Below are positions 1 through 14,803 of a stretch of 64,000 nt of DNA, piece by piece. This DNA comes from Chondrilla cf. caribensis (lineage: Eukaryota > Porifera > Demospongiae > Chondrillida > Chondrillidae). A program made the position numbers and the translations under genes. Where the stretch lies: NCBI GenBank assembly GCA_964020155.1, contig OZ026563.1:3366440-3430439 (forward strand), written 5' to 3'. Position 1 is the stretch's first letter. Every line of letters begins with the position of its first letter. The notes below the pieces were generated by a model. It was not told the origin of the DNA and did not search any database. It saw only the letters and a program-made list of their open reading frames with translations.

Positions 1-758
1 TACCAGAGGAATTAGCCTGTTGTTCTAGTGGTGCATTCCACAAATCGCAACACCTCACAGCCTACCACAATGAACTGAGAGAGGAAGCCCTGCACACACA
101 TTCCCAAGTACATGTACCAGGCTGAGAGATAATGTGATAAGGATGGTACATATGTGTTTGGTTGGGTAGTCACACCTCACAATACTATCACCATGGAAAC
201 ACAGGGATATCTCAGGGTGTACAGGGTCTGTGTGTCTGTGACTACATAAACAAATTGTACATGTAAAGGAATCAATGTACGTAAAATTAATACTATGCAA
301 TGGCTCAATATAGAAAGGTTCATGGTTATGTAAAGAAATGTTTGGTTGTAGAGAAACTTCTGTAGGAGGATAACAGTGGCTATGACTACAGTCAAAATCT
401 TTTAACAGTCAGAAATACTCCATACTCATCTCTTAAGGAAATACACAGAATATAGTTTTGTTTCCGTCAGAACCTTTGCAGGGAAGGGGGCTGTTAGATA
501 TGCATGAGCCTCTCCACCAACTCTCATGTCCTGGAGTCCAACCATATCAATACAGTCCATACGTATATCGATACAGTCCATAGGTTAAAGTTACAACCAA
601 TTTCAACCAGCCCATGGCTTTCTGGAGTTCACCCTGTGCCATGCCGGCATCACTTCCCCATGACAACACCTGTTTTCTTTTCAAATCCAGCCTATGGGTC
701 TGCATGGGTCACTGCAGTACACTCTTGTTTTTCTAATACACTACACATAATTGAATCT

Positions 759-764
<6 letters not shown>

Positions 765-828
<64 letters not shown>

Positions 829-886
829 CATGCACACCCACTAGCACACGCATGCACACAAACACTCACACACACACACACACACA

Positions 887-946
<60 letters not shown>
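765..946 (+). repeat. (CA)n arrays abutting a Hsp40 splice donor
   Basis: Two arrays (765-825, 866-946). The second ends 4 bp from the donor of exon 951-1056, reading GTTAGTGTGTGTG in the transcript. Confidence 0.95.
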
Positions 947-949
<3 letters not shown>

Positions 950-950
950 C

Positions 951-3900
951 CATGCTGTATAACATCACCAGGTAGGCTTTGTATCAACAACTTCCTATCA
1001 TCAAGGGTAGTCACAATTCTGGTAAAACCACACAATGCTTCAACTAGTTCAATTTTCTAAAGAAATTCAAAGTGATACTTCACATCATGCGAGCATGCAT
1101 ACATACCACAAAATGACAATATGCACTAACATATTCCTAATATATGTACATACGTACATGCATACATACGTACGTATGTACTGATGTACGTACGTGTACA
1201 TCATACTGTTTGCATGTATACATACACTTGTGCTAGACATACGTACCATAGGATTTTCATACATATGCATATTTTCACACAGACTGCAAACAAAACACGA
1301 TACACATACGTACGTACATACGTATGTACATACATACAAGAGCTGTGTAGAAGGCATCAGGCCTATCGATTCCCTTAGGAACATCATAAGGTGGTGAGAC
1401 CACCCTCAACTGTCCCTATGTGCTGTCATCATATGCCTTGTGCATGCATGTACGTACACACATACACGCTACTGCAACAGTACTACCGAACTTGTATCCA
1501 CCTCAGAAAGGTGAAGCAAGCTCAAGGGAAAATGTCTCACCAGGAGCCAAAGTACAGCACGACATAGATGACATATGTAAATAGATAAAGTAAATGCATG
1601 ACACACAGACACATTGATTGTATGCAGTTTACGAACACATATGTACATACTACACATAAATACATACGTAAAATAGAGAAACATGTACGTACATACATAC
1701 ATACGTATGTACGTATATACAGGGTTGCACTATTTAGGGTTGGGATTACCCTAAAGCCACAGACGATTACATTCATAATTTGTGAGGTATGTACATTTTT
1801 CTAATTCTTCTGGGAAGAAATCGACAAACTCTTATACTTCATATTTTGTGTCTATTACATTAGATAGGCTATCCAAATTGGTTTAAATTGGCCCTATGCT
1901 TGCCTATCATAAAATTGATTGAGCCCTTTATCAGTGCACCTGTACATATGTATATGTACATATGTATGTATGTATGAACATACGTATGTATGTATGTACG
2001 TATAGGTACTTATGACACTTGAATTATAATCAAATTCCACTGTCTCACCATGTTCAGGTACAGGTCACTCCCCTGCCTTCTATACACCAGGTCTTCTTGT
2101 TCGTCGATGACAAAGATAACATCTCCAGGGTCAATGCCAGGTTTCTGGTCACCCTCTGCAGTGAAAACAACCTTCTGTCCATCCCTCATACCAGGGTCAA
2201 TGTGCACCTGTGTGGAGGTATCACAAGACATGTACCAGTGTGTGTGTAGTCAACAGTCCAACAAGAAGGGCCTAATCACACATCCTTTCTGTACATACAT
2301 ACAGTACACGAGTACATGTATCCTGATCAGTGGCAACATCAAAGAGACCCAAAGGGACAGGTACATACGTATCCTCTGTATCCCTGAGATCCCCAAATGT
2401 GACAATTGATTAATCAGTTAGCTACCAAAAGGTCGGCAAGTGGGTAATCAGGACATGTTGGAAAGAAAACAAGAAACAGATCCTTTATTGGAACATATCT
2501 GGCTTTGTCCTCAGCATCCCCTAACAAAAGACCCCTGTATGTCCCTCCTCAAGATGACATGACATACAAGTACACATGTACACATGAATTGCCTACACAT
2601 ATAAATGTATGAACTAACATTTATTACGTATGTAAACATGTGTATATGCTCGCAGCACAGGCTCAGACTATAAACTAAACATAACACACATGCACATGAG
2701 ACTGTGTAGAAGGCATCAGGCCTATCGATTCCCTTAGGAACATCATAAGGTGGTCAGACCACCCTCAACTGTCCCTATGTGCTGTCATCATATGCCTTGT
2801 GGTTTACATGCAGTCCATGTACATACATATACGTACATACACAAGCATACGTACATGCTACCACAGGTACAGTGACCCAAGATGGAGGCCCCTTCACCAA
2901 AGATTTACAAGAAGGTCGAACTAACTTCCAAAATTTTCCTCTCCTTCACAGTTTTATTTCCCAGACAAGTCTTACATCGGTCAGCCTCTACAGGAGAAAG
3001 GAACATGAACAGATTACAGTCACTTACACAGAACACACGATGAAGAAACATAAGTACGTACACAATAATATGTACTTATACAAAATAGACAAGGGCTAAA
3101 TACATACTTGAGTGTTATTAGCAATTTACAGTGGGACAATTGGCATAAATATGTATGCAAATAAATACAAATACGCACATAATATGTATGTGTGAGAATT
3201 CAAACAGACGCATACTGTACTATGGATGTGGTGAATATGTACAGAGGTATGGTTTGCTCTCACGAGTATGCACGTACTTACGCACAGACTCACCATTCAT
3301 GGTCTCTCCTTTCCCTCCACAATGTGAGCAAGGTCTCTGGATCTGCTGTACCATTCCTGGACCAATTCTTTGTACATACATCTTTCGAGGATGCATAAGT
3401 GAATACATAAGAATACAACACAATACAAAGGTAAGACAAATGTATGTGCAAACTCACAAATATCAATTGTACATACAAAAGCTCTAACCAACAATGTACG
3501 TACATACGTATGTACATGTAGTCATAGGACACAGCAGACTACAACATGTGCTGCTAGTGTTTCGTATTGGACTTACCACCATTCCAACTCCACCACATTC
3601 CTTGCATTTATGGACAGATCCCTACAAAACACAGAGGAGGAGGAGCATCATGAAATGAATATAAGCAGTGCATGTTCACAATATACACGCAAGTATGTAT
3701 GCAAATTTATGCATGAATATTTTATACATACGCATGTAAATTTATATGTACATGCACGTACGTACATTTCCATGGACCTATCAAAATACATATATAACGT
3801 ACATACAGTCTTACGGTATACGTACATAATGGCTGCATGACCTACCTTCTTACCACCAATACCATTGCAAGCATCACATATTACATCTTTGGTGAGGGCC

Positions 3901-5146
3901 ATCTTTGACGTTTTCCCCTTATACAGGTCAGCCAAGGAGACCTACAGATGTACGCACAGCAAAAGGGGTAGTTGCGGTAATGTAGTGACTCACAAACATG
4001 CACAGGGGACATGACAGTAAGGTTAAGGTTGAGGAAACTCATTCAAACTTGGAAGTCCTTTAGCCAGGGGCTACTTTAGAAGGCACCCAGTAACAGTACT
4101 GATGCTGGATATAGTGGTATATATGGTTGAGGAAATTCATTCAAACTGGGAAGGTTTTTAGCCAGGGGCTAATTTAGAAGGCACCCAGTAACAGTACTGA
4201 TGCTGGATATAGTTAACTGCACCACATGCAATCAATCCTGCACTTTTTGTGCTGGATTTGTTGAATAAATTTCACATAAATTGAATTTTACACAAAACCC
4301 TTCCCATATCCTACTCAAGTGACCACACGACTACAAACACTAAACATTCATATGGGATATATCTTGGCATCCAATCTTCTGTGTAAGCAGATGCTGTGGC
4401 AGGTACGTGTATGTTACTACTATAGCTGGGTAATACATACATACAAATGTAATAAATACTCGCAATATCTAGGACTCACCTTTAAGGAATGGATGGTGTC
4501 TCTTCCCTTCTTATCTCCGTGTCGTCTTCGGGCTCCTCCAAAGAACATGTCGAACACATCAAATGGAGAGGCATGACCTCCCATTCCTCCCTCCTTTAGA
4601 GCTTCCTCCCCGCCATCGTCGTACAACTGTCTCTTCTTCTGATCTGACAACACCTCATAAGCCTGTGATATCTCCTTGAACTGCGCATGCACACAGAGAG
4701 ACGAATATACAATAATATACAAGGGCATAGAACACTACATGTACTTATGTACTGCTACAGACAAATGTACACACTACACATACATACGTACATGCATACA
4801 TAAGGTAAAATAGAGCAACTTCAGAAATTTGAATACAGTTTGACTGACTTTTCCACAGTTATCACCATTATCATTATCATTCCCCTCCCCCTTCACACAC
4901 TGTACTCCTATCATCCCCTCCCCCTTCACACACTGTACTCCTATCATCCCCTCCCCCTTCACACACTGTACTCCTATCACCCCCCTCCCCCTTCACACAC
5001 TGTACTCCTATCATCCCCCTCCCCCTTCATACACTGTACTCCTATCACCCCTTCCCCTTCACACACTGCACTCCTATCACCCCTCCCCCACCACACACTA
5101 CTATCACCCCTCCCCCCACGCACTGTAGTCCTACCACCACTCCCCA

Positions 5147-5224
<78 letters not shown>

Positions 5225-5659
5225 TAGTCCTGATTATACTCCTATCAACTCACTTTATCTCCAGCTTCAGGGTTTTTATCAGGATGGAACTTAAGGGCCA
5301 ACTTTCTGTAGGCCTTCTTTATCTCTCCCTCAGTGGCAGAGGGCGCCACACCGAGCATGTCTGAAGAAGTGGGCATACAGGCGGACATGAGACCACATCG
5401 TTTAACGGTTGAAGGAGATAAATAATACACGGCGAAAGTATCCACGAAATTGACTATAGTTTATTGACATTCTCTCCTGGAAATCTCACAGTAACCGGTG
5501 CGACCATAAACACTACTACATGATTTACACAGTCTCATAGTTACCGTGGCAGTACTCGTTCTCCTGTATCTACGGCACTGAACACTGACCGGTAACTGAG
5601 TTACATGGATGGCACTCTTTATCTCGTGACTTACCGTAATATTTCGTTTCCTTGACCAT
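951..5659 (-). CDS. DNAJA1: DNAJA1-type Hsp40 co-chaperone, 3' end off the window
   Basis: Type I (class A) J-domain co-chaperone that delivers unfolded substrates to cytosolic Hsp70 and stimulates its ATPase. Phase-consistent exons: 5635-5659 (MVKETKYY), 5254-5360, 4480-4680, 3846-3941, 3577-3621, 3294-3381, 2926-2987, 2049-2207, 951-1056. They encode about 296 residues. The J domain has the HPD motif at residues 35-37, followed by a Gly/Phe stretch. The four zinc-finger motifs ([32 protein letters not shown]) come next, then substrate-binding beta domains ending in [11 protein letters not shown]. The N-terminus and the DPGMRDGQK region are closest to vertebrate DNAJA1/A4. About 100 C-terminal residues including any CaaX are missing. 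A possible next exon at 633-676 (reads RCCHGEVMPAWHR, correct phase) is only tentative. The ATG is chosen by family match; an HSE/TATA promoter lies upstream. Confidence 0.93.
1340..1441. repeat. Dispersed 100-bp repeat, copy 1
   Basis: About 100 bp (GTGTAGAAGGCATCAGGCCT onward, to CATCATATGCCTTGTG) repeated almost exactly at 2703-2800, both in Hsp40 introns. Contains the hairpin AGGTGGTGAGACCACCCT. Confidence 0.9.
2703..2800. repeat. Dispersed 100-bp repeat, copy 2
   Basis: Same orientation as 1340-1441, with one or two substitutions (hairpin loop GTCA in place of GTGA). Confidence 0.9.
4021..4211. repeat. Two direct copies of a TTTAGCCA...GGCACCC repeat
   Basis: GGTTGAGGAAACTCATTCAA and GTTGAGGAAATTCATTCAAA begin two copies (4026-4117, 4127-4211), each holding TTTAGCCAGGGGCTA and GGCACCCAGTAACAGTACTG. 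Partial relatives lie at 6400-6440 (inverted) and 14180-14225. Intronic in Hsp40. Confidence 0.8.
4880..5110 (+). repeat. 35-36-bp minisatellite
   Basis: Six to seven copies of a unit containing CCTTCACACACTGTACTCCT, grading into shorter units and then a (CA)n tract. Hsp40 intron between exons 2 and 3. Confidence 0.9.
5148..5222 (+). repeat. (CA)n microsatellite
   Basis: Reads (UG)n in Hsp40 pre-mRNA about 31 nt after the donor of exon 5254-5360. Confidence 0.95.
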
Positions 5660-5868
5660 TTTACTTCAGGTTCTTCTATCGTCAAGCCGTATTGCCTACG
5701 TGTGCGCGGCTTTATATAGGGATTTGGTCCTTCCGCCGAGAAAAGCCGCCAATTCACTCGAATGTTCTAGTCCTTCACGTGGAACGGTTGAAGAGTAAAA
5801 CCCTATCATTACTAATAAGCGCCGCGCTAAGGGATTTACCTAGGGAAATTCCACCTATTCTGCTCGCA
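5660..5868. promoter_or_regulatory. Divergent promoter (Hsp40 / Death-CAP-Gly-KH gene A) with HSE and TATA
   Basis: This 209-bp interval separates the ATG of the minus-strand Hsp40 from the ATG of the plus-strand gene A. In Hsp40 sense there is a TATATAAA box (5711-5718, about 52 bp before the ATG). Upstream of it lies CTAGAACATTCGAG (5757-5770), a match to the heat-shock element pattern nGAAnnTTCnnG. An E-box CACGTG is at 5776-5781. The order HSE, TATA, start is what a heat-inducible Hsp40 should have. Gene A has no evident TATA box. Confidence 0.6.
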
Positions 5869-8890
<3,022 letters not shown>

Positions 8891-10059
8891 ACTTTGCATG
8901 CAGATGAGCAGTAGATGTTCCATAGATTACTAACTTGAGAAATACATTTTTTTATTCCTATCCAGTGGCACATGAAAATTGATGTTTTTGTACAGTTTAT
9001 TATTAGTGATTTATTGTTTTCATTGCGACCTATGGCTTCACACAGCATGCATATTGATTTACTATGTCATTATGCTTAAAAAATTACATTATTGTGCATA
9101 TCTACGTATACTGTAATGTTATATATTATTTCATCATGTGTTGTGCATTATTTATAGGTATTTATAAATACTCGACAAAAATATTATATCTAATGACAAT
9201 ATCATATTGTTATGATTATAGTTGTGCACGAATGTCTATAAATATAAGCTTATTGCTTCCATTTTGTCCATCATGAATAAAGTTGCTGGACACATTCATA
9301 TTTTTGAGTTTGAGTCGCAAAAATTCGCCGAAAAACCACGAGCACGGTGTAATTATTCCAAGAAAGATCGAGAACGACGCGTACCTGTGCGGCCGGACGG
9401 GTGAGAGATCAATACCAGAATCAGAAGTACAAGGCAGTTCTGAGGGTACTTGTCCGGATAGAATTCGAAAGACAAAGAAAAGCCAAATGTGTATGTTTAT
9501 TAACGCAAACTTGAGAAATCATGGAACGCCCATGGCATCAGTGACCTATTCGGGGATACTTTAAGTGCCATTAATAAAAGTAGTTCGTGCCGTATTTTAG
9601 GTACGTATTTACGTGTTGACGTCGATGCATGTGGGTGATAATCCGACTGGGTTAGCCGCACATTCAGGGATCTATCCATTTTAGTAGCTGTGTTTCCAAA
9701 TGGTTAGTCTAATGTCGGGGTGAATTAGGTATTATTAATTTTGTAAATCAACACTTGTATGGACTTGATAACTCACGATATGTTATTAATATATAGAAGC
9801 AGGTGTACTGGTGATTCATTAGTGTATGGGAGGCAACCTGCTAGGGGAGAAAGAGGAAACATGCATCATAATGTGATGTCTTTAAACTGACCCCTATGTT
9901 CTATGGATGAATTTTGTGCACCTATTTACATTCGTCCATGTAAATCACATTATGATTACTTATTGCAATGAACATTTTGTGAGTATAACGGTGATTCACC
10001 GTGATATATTGCACATTAATGCGAACTTTTTATATGTATGCCACCTTTTCTATTCACAG
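8891..10059. other. Gene A 3' UTR and spacer before gene B
   Basis: AT-rich 3' UTR as far as about 9300, then a somewhat GC-richer, CpG-containing stretch (9300-9700) that could hold the gene B promoter. An open stretch of 93 codons (9283-9564) is not recognisable as protein. No first exon for gene B could be fixed. ATGCATGTGG followed by GTGATA at 9625-9634 has the right phase but is weak. Confidence 0.4.
9276..9281 (+). terminator. Candidate polyadenylation signal of gene A
   Basis: AATAAA lies 386 nt after the gene A stop codon. It is the first canonical hexamer seen downstream, but no transcript evidence is available. Confidence 0.4.
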
Positions 10060-13053
10060 CTAATACACTAGACAATATAGATCTGTATGATCAAGCTATA
10101 CAAGCCATTCGCCGCAACATTGGAGTTCTTTGGCCGGAGCTAGCTCGTGCACTGCAGTTTGACGAAACAGACATTGATGCCATTGAAGTAGGTCCAGACC
10201 GGGACAATCTGAAAGGGAAGATCTTCAGAATGATTCGTCAGTGGAAACAGAGACATGATAGCGGGGAGGGAACAGTCTATGAGCTACTGTGTGGTCTGCG
10301 TACAGCCGTTAATTCCACAGGAGATGCTAGACTGAAAGAAATACGTGATAGGATATTCACTGATATTCTCATTGGTAAATGCATTCAAATCTATGTTATA
10401 TAGACTCCACAAGCAAAAAGTACTGTTGCAATAGCAATGTTGGTGCCAATCATGTGTGTGTAGCAAATACAACCTCTTTTCTAGAATTTGTGCCTGCAAC
10501 ATGTATATCCTGTATGTACTATGAGAATACATAAATACGTACGTATATGAAATACAGCATTATTGTTGTCCTGATGTACATGTCCTCGCTAAATGCTCCC
10601 CCTTGGCTCAACATGTATTGACACAATACCGTATAACCAGAAATATTGGCGGAAAGAATATTTGGCGGTTTGTTGAATTTTAGGGTATTGGTGGTTTTTA
10701 TTTTGGCGGATGGCAAGCCCAGGTTATAATTATATTCATAGCCACAGTTACTGTGTTACCCAATATAAAAACTTTAACGCTTGAAATGACTTTCGAAAAT
10801 GGAATTTTCGATCGACAGCTGTTTTTTGTTCCTTTCTCTTGAAGTACTGATACATCGCCATGATTATTCGAGCCACACGGATGCACAAAGTCAGGATTAC
10901 GTCACTTTATTGTGACGTAATCCTGACGTTTGGAATGGGTGCTATTATTTTGGCAAATATTATGTTGGCGGTAGTCGGTCAAACCACCAAACTGCCAAAA
11001 TAAAATGACCACCAATATTTCCGGTTGTACGGTAGTACTAATGATTGGGTGTGAATTCACGGACCTGCTACTACTGTGTGTTTTACTTAAACCATTTCAT
11101 CTTTGATTAGTGCACGTTTTACGAGATCCCAATGTCTGTGGAAGTTGGCACAAAATAGCTGGAACTGTGGGGTTTTCTCCTGAAGAAAAGCGTGCTTGTA
11201 CTTTGAAGGATCTTGACAATAAGAGAACACAAGCAGAAGAGTTCTTGAGAAAATGGTGTAAAAGAGATGGCTGGGAAGTTTTGACAGACTTGACAAGCAC
11301 TCTTGAAAAGGCAGGTTTTGAAAAGGAGGCAGCCAAATTACAAGATGCAGTGTTCGGTGAGCAATGAGTTTTGTATCAGGATTGATTTTACTCCCTGTAG
11401 TGGTTACTACCGAGGAATTGTAGCATGTTTGGTTCACATTTATTCTTTATAGGTCCTGAACCATGTAAAACTTCTGAAGACCTTGCTGTTCCTCCCACAA
11501 ACAACCTCGAGGAAGGCGATGCAGTTGTGTTGAAGTCTGAAGGATTGTCATTCTATGGAACAATTAAATGGAAGGGGGATCTCCCTGGATGGGGAACTTT
11601 GGCTGGTGTTGAAATGGTGAGAGATGTTGTGAACTTCAACTTGCTTAGTAGTACCTTGAAATCAAGTGCACACCAAACCAATCTGCATGTGCTTTTTATC
11701 AGAGGTATATATACTTGCTATCAATATTGATTGACATGGGATTGAGTGAGGTGTGCCTGTTATCCAGGAAATGTACTGGCTACTGTAGGGTACTTACTAA
11801 GCAAGACCTCTCCAGAATGATTGTTACTTGTATGTACACATCTGCAGGAGGACAAATACAAACAATTAAGTGATCAGTTAGGAGATGGCGTGCTTGAAGG
11901 TGTGAAGCACTTCACCTGTGAGAAGGGTCTCGGAGGCTTCTTCCCTATTGACTCCCTGGAGAGAGATGACAGGTTTGGACCTCCAGAGGGTGGATCAGTT
12001 GGACAGTGTTCTTTGGCACTCGCATCACTTAATCTAAGAGATGATCCTCCTAATCTACTTTTTAAACGCAGTGCATCAATGCCAGATCCCACTCTTTCTC
12101 CACCTCCTCAAGTTAGTTCCCCTCCCCAATCCAATATCCACACTCTTGTGCATCCTGAGCAAGAAACATCTCCGAGATCTGTTAATTCGCCCTCTCTAGT
12201 GCAGCCCCAACAAGAAACCTCTCCTCCATCCATTAATCTGCGTGGATTTCCAGCGGAACAGGATGCCCCTTATCAGCGAACCCAATCCACACCAGGAATA
12301 TCTCCTCCCCACCTACCTGAGGTTGTCAAAATCCCACCTACACAACCCATAAGGGTCAATAGTGATCCAGTGGGCCCTGGAGAGAGCAGTCCTTCTGGTA
12401 AAACATCAGATGAACACCGTATACAACCGTTATATGAATCCGGAGACCAGAGAATCTACTGTCTGCGTTTTGCAGGTGATGTAGCTGGCCTGCTCATCGG
12501 TAGGGGTGGAGCTAATATTCGTATGCTTGAGGAAGAATGTCGTGTCAGGGTAGTGGTCCTGAAGAACAAGGACAGCGACATCACAGAAGATGCCAGAGTA
12601 GTCGTAGCCGGCACTGAAGAGCAGTGTCTGAAAGCAATTAGGAAGATGATCGAGACAGTTCGTGAGAAGAAGGACCGTCTACACAACTACACAGAGAGCT
12701 TACAGCTGACTGATCAACAAGCTGGCCGAGTGATAGGACCTGATGGCCTGACTATACGTACTATCGAGACCTTCTCCGGAGCAAAGCTGAATGTAGAGCG
12801 CAGACCAAGTGGGATCGAGGGCATGTTGGGCCTTGGTCAACGCTCATGTAAGATTCATGGTAGTCAGGACCAGGTGGAGTCAGCCAAATCCTTGATCCAG
12901 CGTGTACTGTCAGGAGAGGACCTGAGTGGTCTACATATGGTGTACTTTCTGGGTCGACTGCTACGTGAGATGCCATCAGGAATGAGTGTGGTCAACCAAG
13001 TGGACAGTGATGTGGAAGCAGAGGTCACCAGACTGTTGAGAGGACTACGATAG
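10060..13053 (+). CDS. Death-domain x2 / CAP-Gly / tandem KH protein B (first exon unresolved)
   Basis: Tandem paralogue of gene A, at least 643 aa. Exons: 10060-10374, 11111-11356, 11453-11616, 11848-13053 (TAG), with the same intron positions and phases as gene A. Exon 10060-10374 encodes a Death domain nearly identical to that of A (GVLWPELARALQFDETDIDAI). Exon 11111-11356 encodes the second Death-like domain. The next two give a better preserved CAP-Gly (EEGDAVVLKSEG, GTIKWKGDLPGWGTLAGVEM, then KHFTCEKGLGGFFPI). A long Pro/Ser-rich linker follows. Two KH domains come next, with GxxG loops GRGG (12499-12510) and GPDG (12736-12747), so B has one KH more than A. The coding start is uncertain: exon 2 needs a phase-1 upstream exon. 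Either there is an unseen exon, the first exon of A is shared, or the read-through ATG at 10038 is used. Confidence 0.85.
10627..11034. mobile_element. Non-autonomous inverted-repeat element in gene B intron
   Basis: A 408-bp element begins TACCGTATAACCAGAAATAT and ends with the near-perfect inverted copy (about 23 of 26 matches). It lies wholly inside an intron. It contains an internal 16-bp-arm palindrome (about 10887-10925, GTCAGGATTACGTCAC and its complement around a 6-nt loop) with CRE-like TGACGTAA. No transposase is encoded. Confidence 0.7.
11636..11808. mobile_element. Degenerate CAGT-type MITE copy (family B) in gene B intron
   Basis: The left end reads CAACTTGCTTAGTAGTACC and the right end GGTACTTACTAAGCAAG, matching the termini of the intact family B copy at 61563-61736. 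It fills most of the intron that splits the CAP-Gly domain. Confidence 0.55.
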
Positions 13054-13567
13054 TACCTGACCTGTAGGATTTATTTTTGCACTTGGCTGTATTTTAGACT
13101 ATGTGTGAGTGAGTGTAAGCGAATGTGAGTGTGCATGCGTGTGCATGAGTGTGTATGTGTTTGTGTACATTCATGTGGGTAGATGTATAGCTACATATGT
13201 TTTAATAATTATTGTAATTTTGTATTAGAAATTGGATTTGTAAAATTTTATTGTGATAAAATGTCGACAGCCTCTTGTTAGTAAGAATCACAGGAGGAAA
13301 ATCCTGTTTTCATCAAGTAGGAAACACTATTGAATCATTGTTGAAAGGCTCTGTTTCACAAAAAATGCATTGAAACAGGGCCTTTCAACAATGTTTCAAT
13401 AGTGTTTTATCCTTAATGAAACTGGTACTTTCCTCCTGTGAATTGCAATGTGCTTAATAATGTACAATATATAATATATAATATGCCTATATATGCCTGA
13501 TTAGTATAATAAAAGCGAAATCAACGACCAGTTCGTTTCCAAGGTAACATAAAATCTTGTGAGTAAA
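13054..13567. other. Gene B 3' UTR and spacer, with foldback element
   Basis: Holds the 3' UTR of gene B (TG-rich around 13100-13180) and the 13286-13444 foldback repeat. No coding potential is seen before the ATG at 13568. Confidence 0.5.
13286..13444. repeat. Long imperfect palindrome (foldback MITE)
   Basis: About 159 bp that folds on itself almost end to end. The arms start AATCACAGGAGGAAA and end TTTCCTCCTGTGAATT. The inner arms TTGTTGAAAGGC and GCCTTTCAACAA flank a short AT loop. Lies 233 bp after the gene B stop and may be transcribed in its 3' UTR. Confidence 0.7.
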
Positions 13568-14721
13568 ATGGCGTCAGAAGAAGACATTCGACCAAATTCA
13601 AATAAAGGGACTATTGCGGTCTTTCTTCGTGAGAATCCGAGATTTTTGAATGAACCTATTTGTAACCTGAAAACCGATGACCATTGTAATGAAGTGAGCG
13701 ATTGCTTGGTGTGGAAACAAAACAACAACGAAGACAAACGCACATGCAGGTCTGTTTGAAGTGATGTGTCAATTACTGTCTCCGAGAACGCTGACCTGTA
13801 TTGACTTATGTTATTTTGAGATTCTCGTGTAATGTGCATTCTTCCATTGTGCCATATCACCTTTGTCATCTCAACCACAGTCCCTATCACCATTGTTCGT
13901 AGTGAATGATGGAATGAATAATTGTTTGCAATGGAGTTGTTGTTGTTCTTCTGAGCTGTTCTAAGGTTTTCAGCCAGACCAACTTCCACTTTATTTGCAA
14001 TCCACTTTTAATTGTTCAAAAATCGATTTCTGTCTTGTCCGACATTGATGATGCTATTTCTCATTTTATGTCATTTAAAGCTGGGATTTGGACTGGAAAT
14101 AGAGGGATATGGTGAATAGTGGCAACACCAGACCAAAATTGTTTACAGTCCTTTAGGGTATCAAGGTATCTTATATAACCTGGGAACCTTTAGCCACAGG
14201 TTACTATTAGTGGCACCCAGAAAAGTCCAGTTGAGTACAAAATATTATAGAAGTCAAAATTAATATCAAATTCATGCAAAGACAAAATTACATACATGCC
14301 AATTATAAGTAATAAGACATGTATTGTTCGGTCACAAGAAAAGGTCATTGCAGTGCTTATAAAAGCCTTGTAGTCTGTATGTATCCTAACATTGGGTGGC
14401 AGAGATCTGATCGGTGGAGCTCCGGCAAAGCTGATAGCCTTTTGGCCAAGGGAAGCTTTAGTAGAGGTCTTTTGTACAGTCCTTTGCTCTGCCTACTCAA
14501 GTTGTGTATACTAATAGGGTAAAACAGAACTTGTAGCACTCTCAACACTGAGCTATTGATATGTACACCTAAGTGTTGGTGTGTTCTCAATATACGTGTA
14601 CATATATGTGATAATTTAATATTTAATTGAGTAACTATGTGAAAACAAAATCTGCCCCAAGTTACCTATAAACCTGCTACTCCACTACATATGTTACATG
14701 CATACATACATTTGTAGGTTA

Positions 14722-14803
<82 letters not shown>

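Noticed and set aside
9283..9564. 93-codon plus-strand frame upstream of gene B
   Set aside because: No recognisable motif; no in-phase donor to the Death exon at 10060; more likely promoter or UTR sequence.
13501..13989. 162-codon minus-strand frame
   Set aside because: Overlaps antisense exon 1 of the 121-aa gene, has no recognisable domain and no supporting splice structure.
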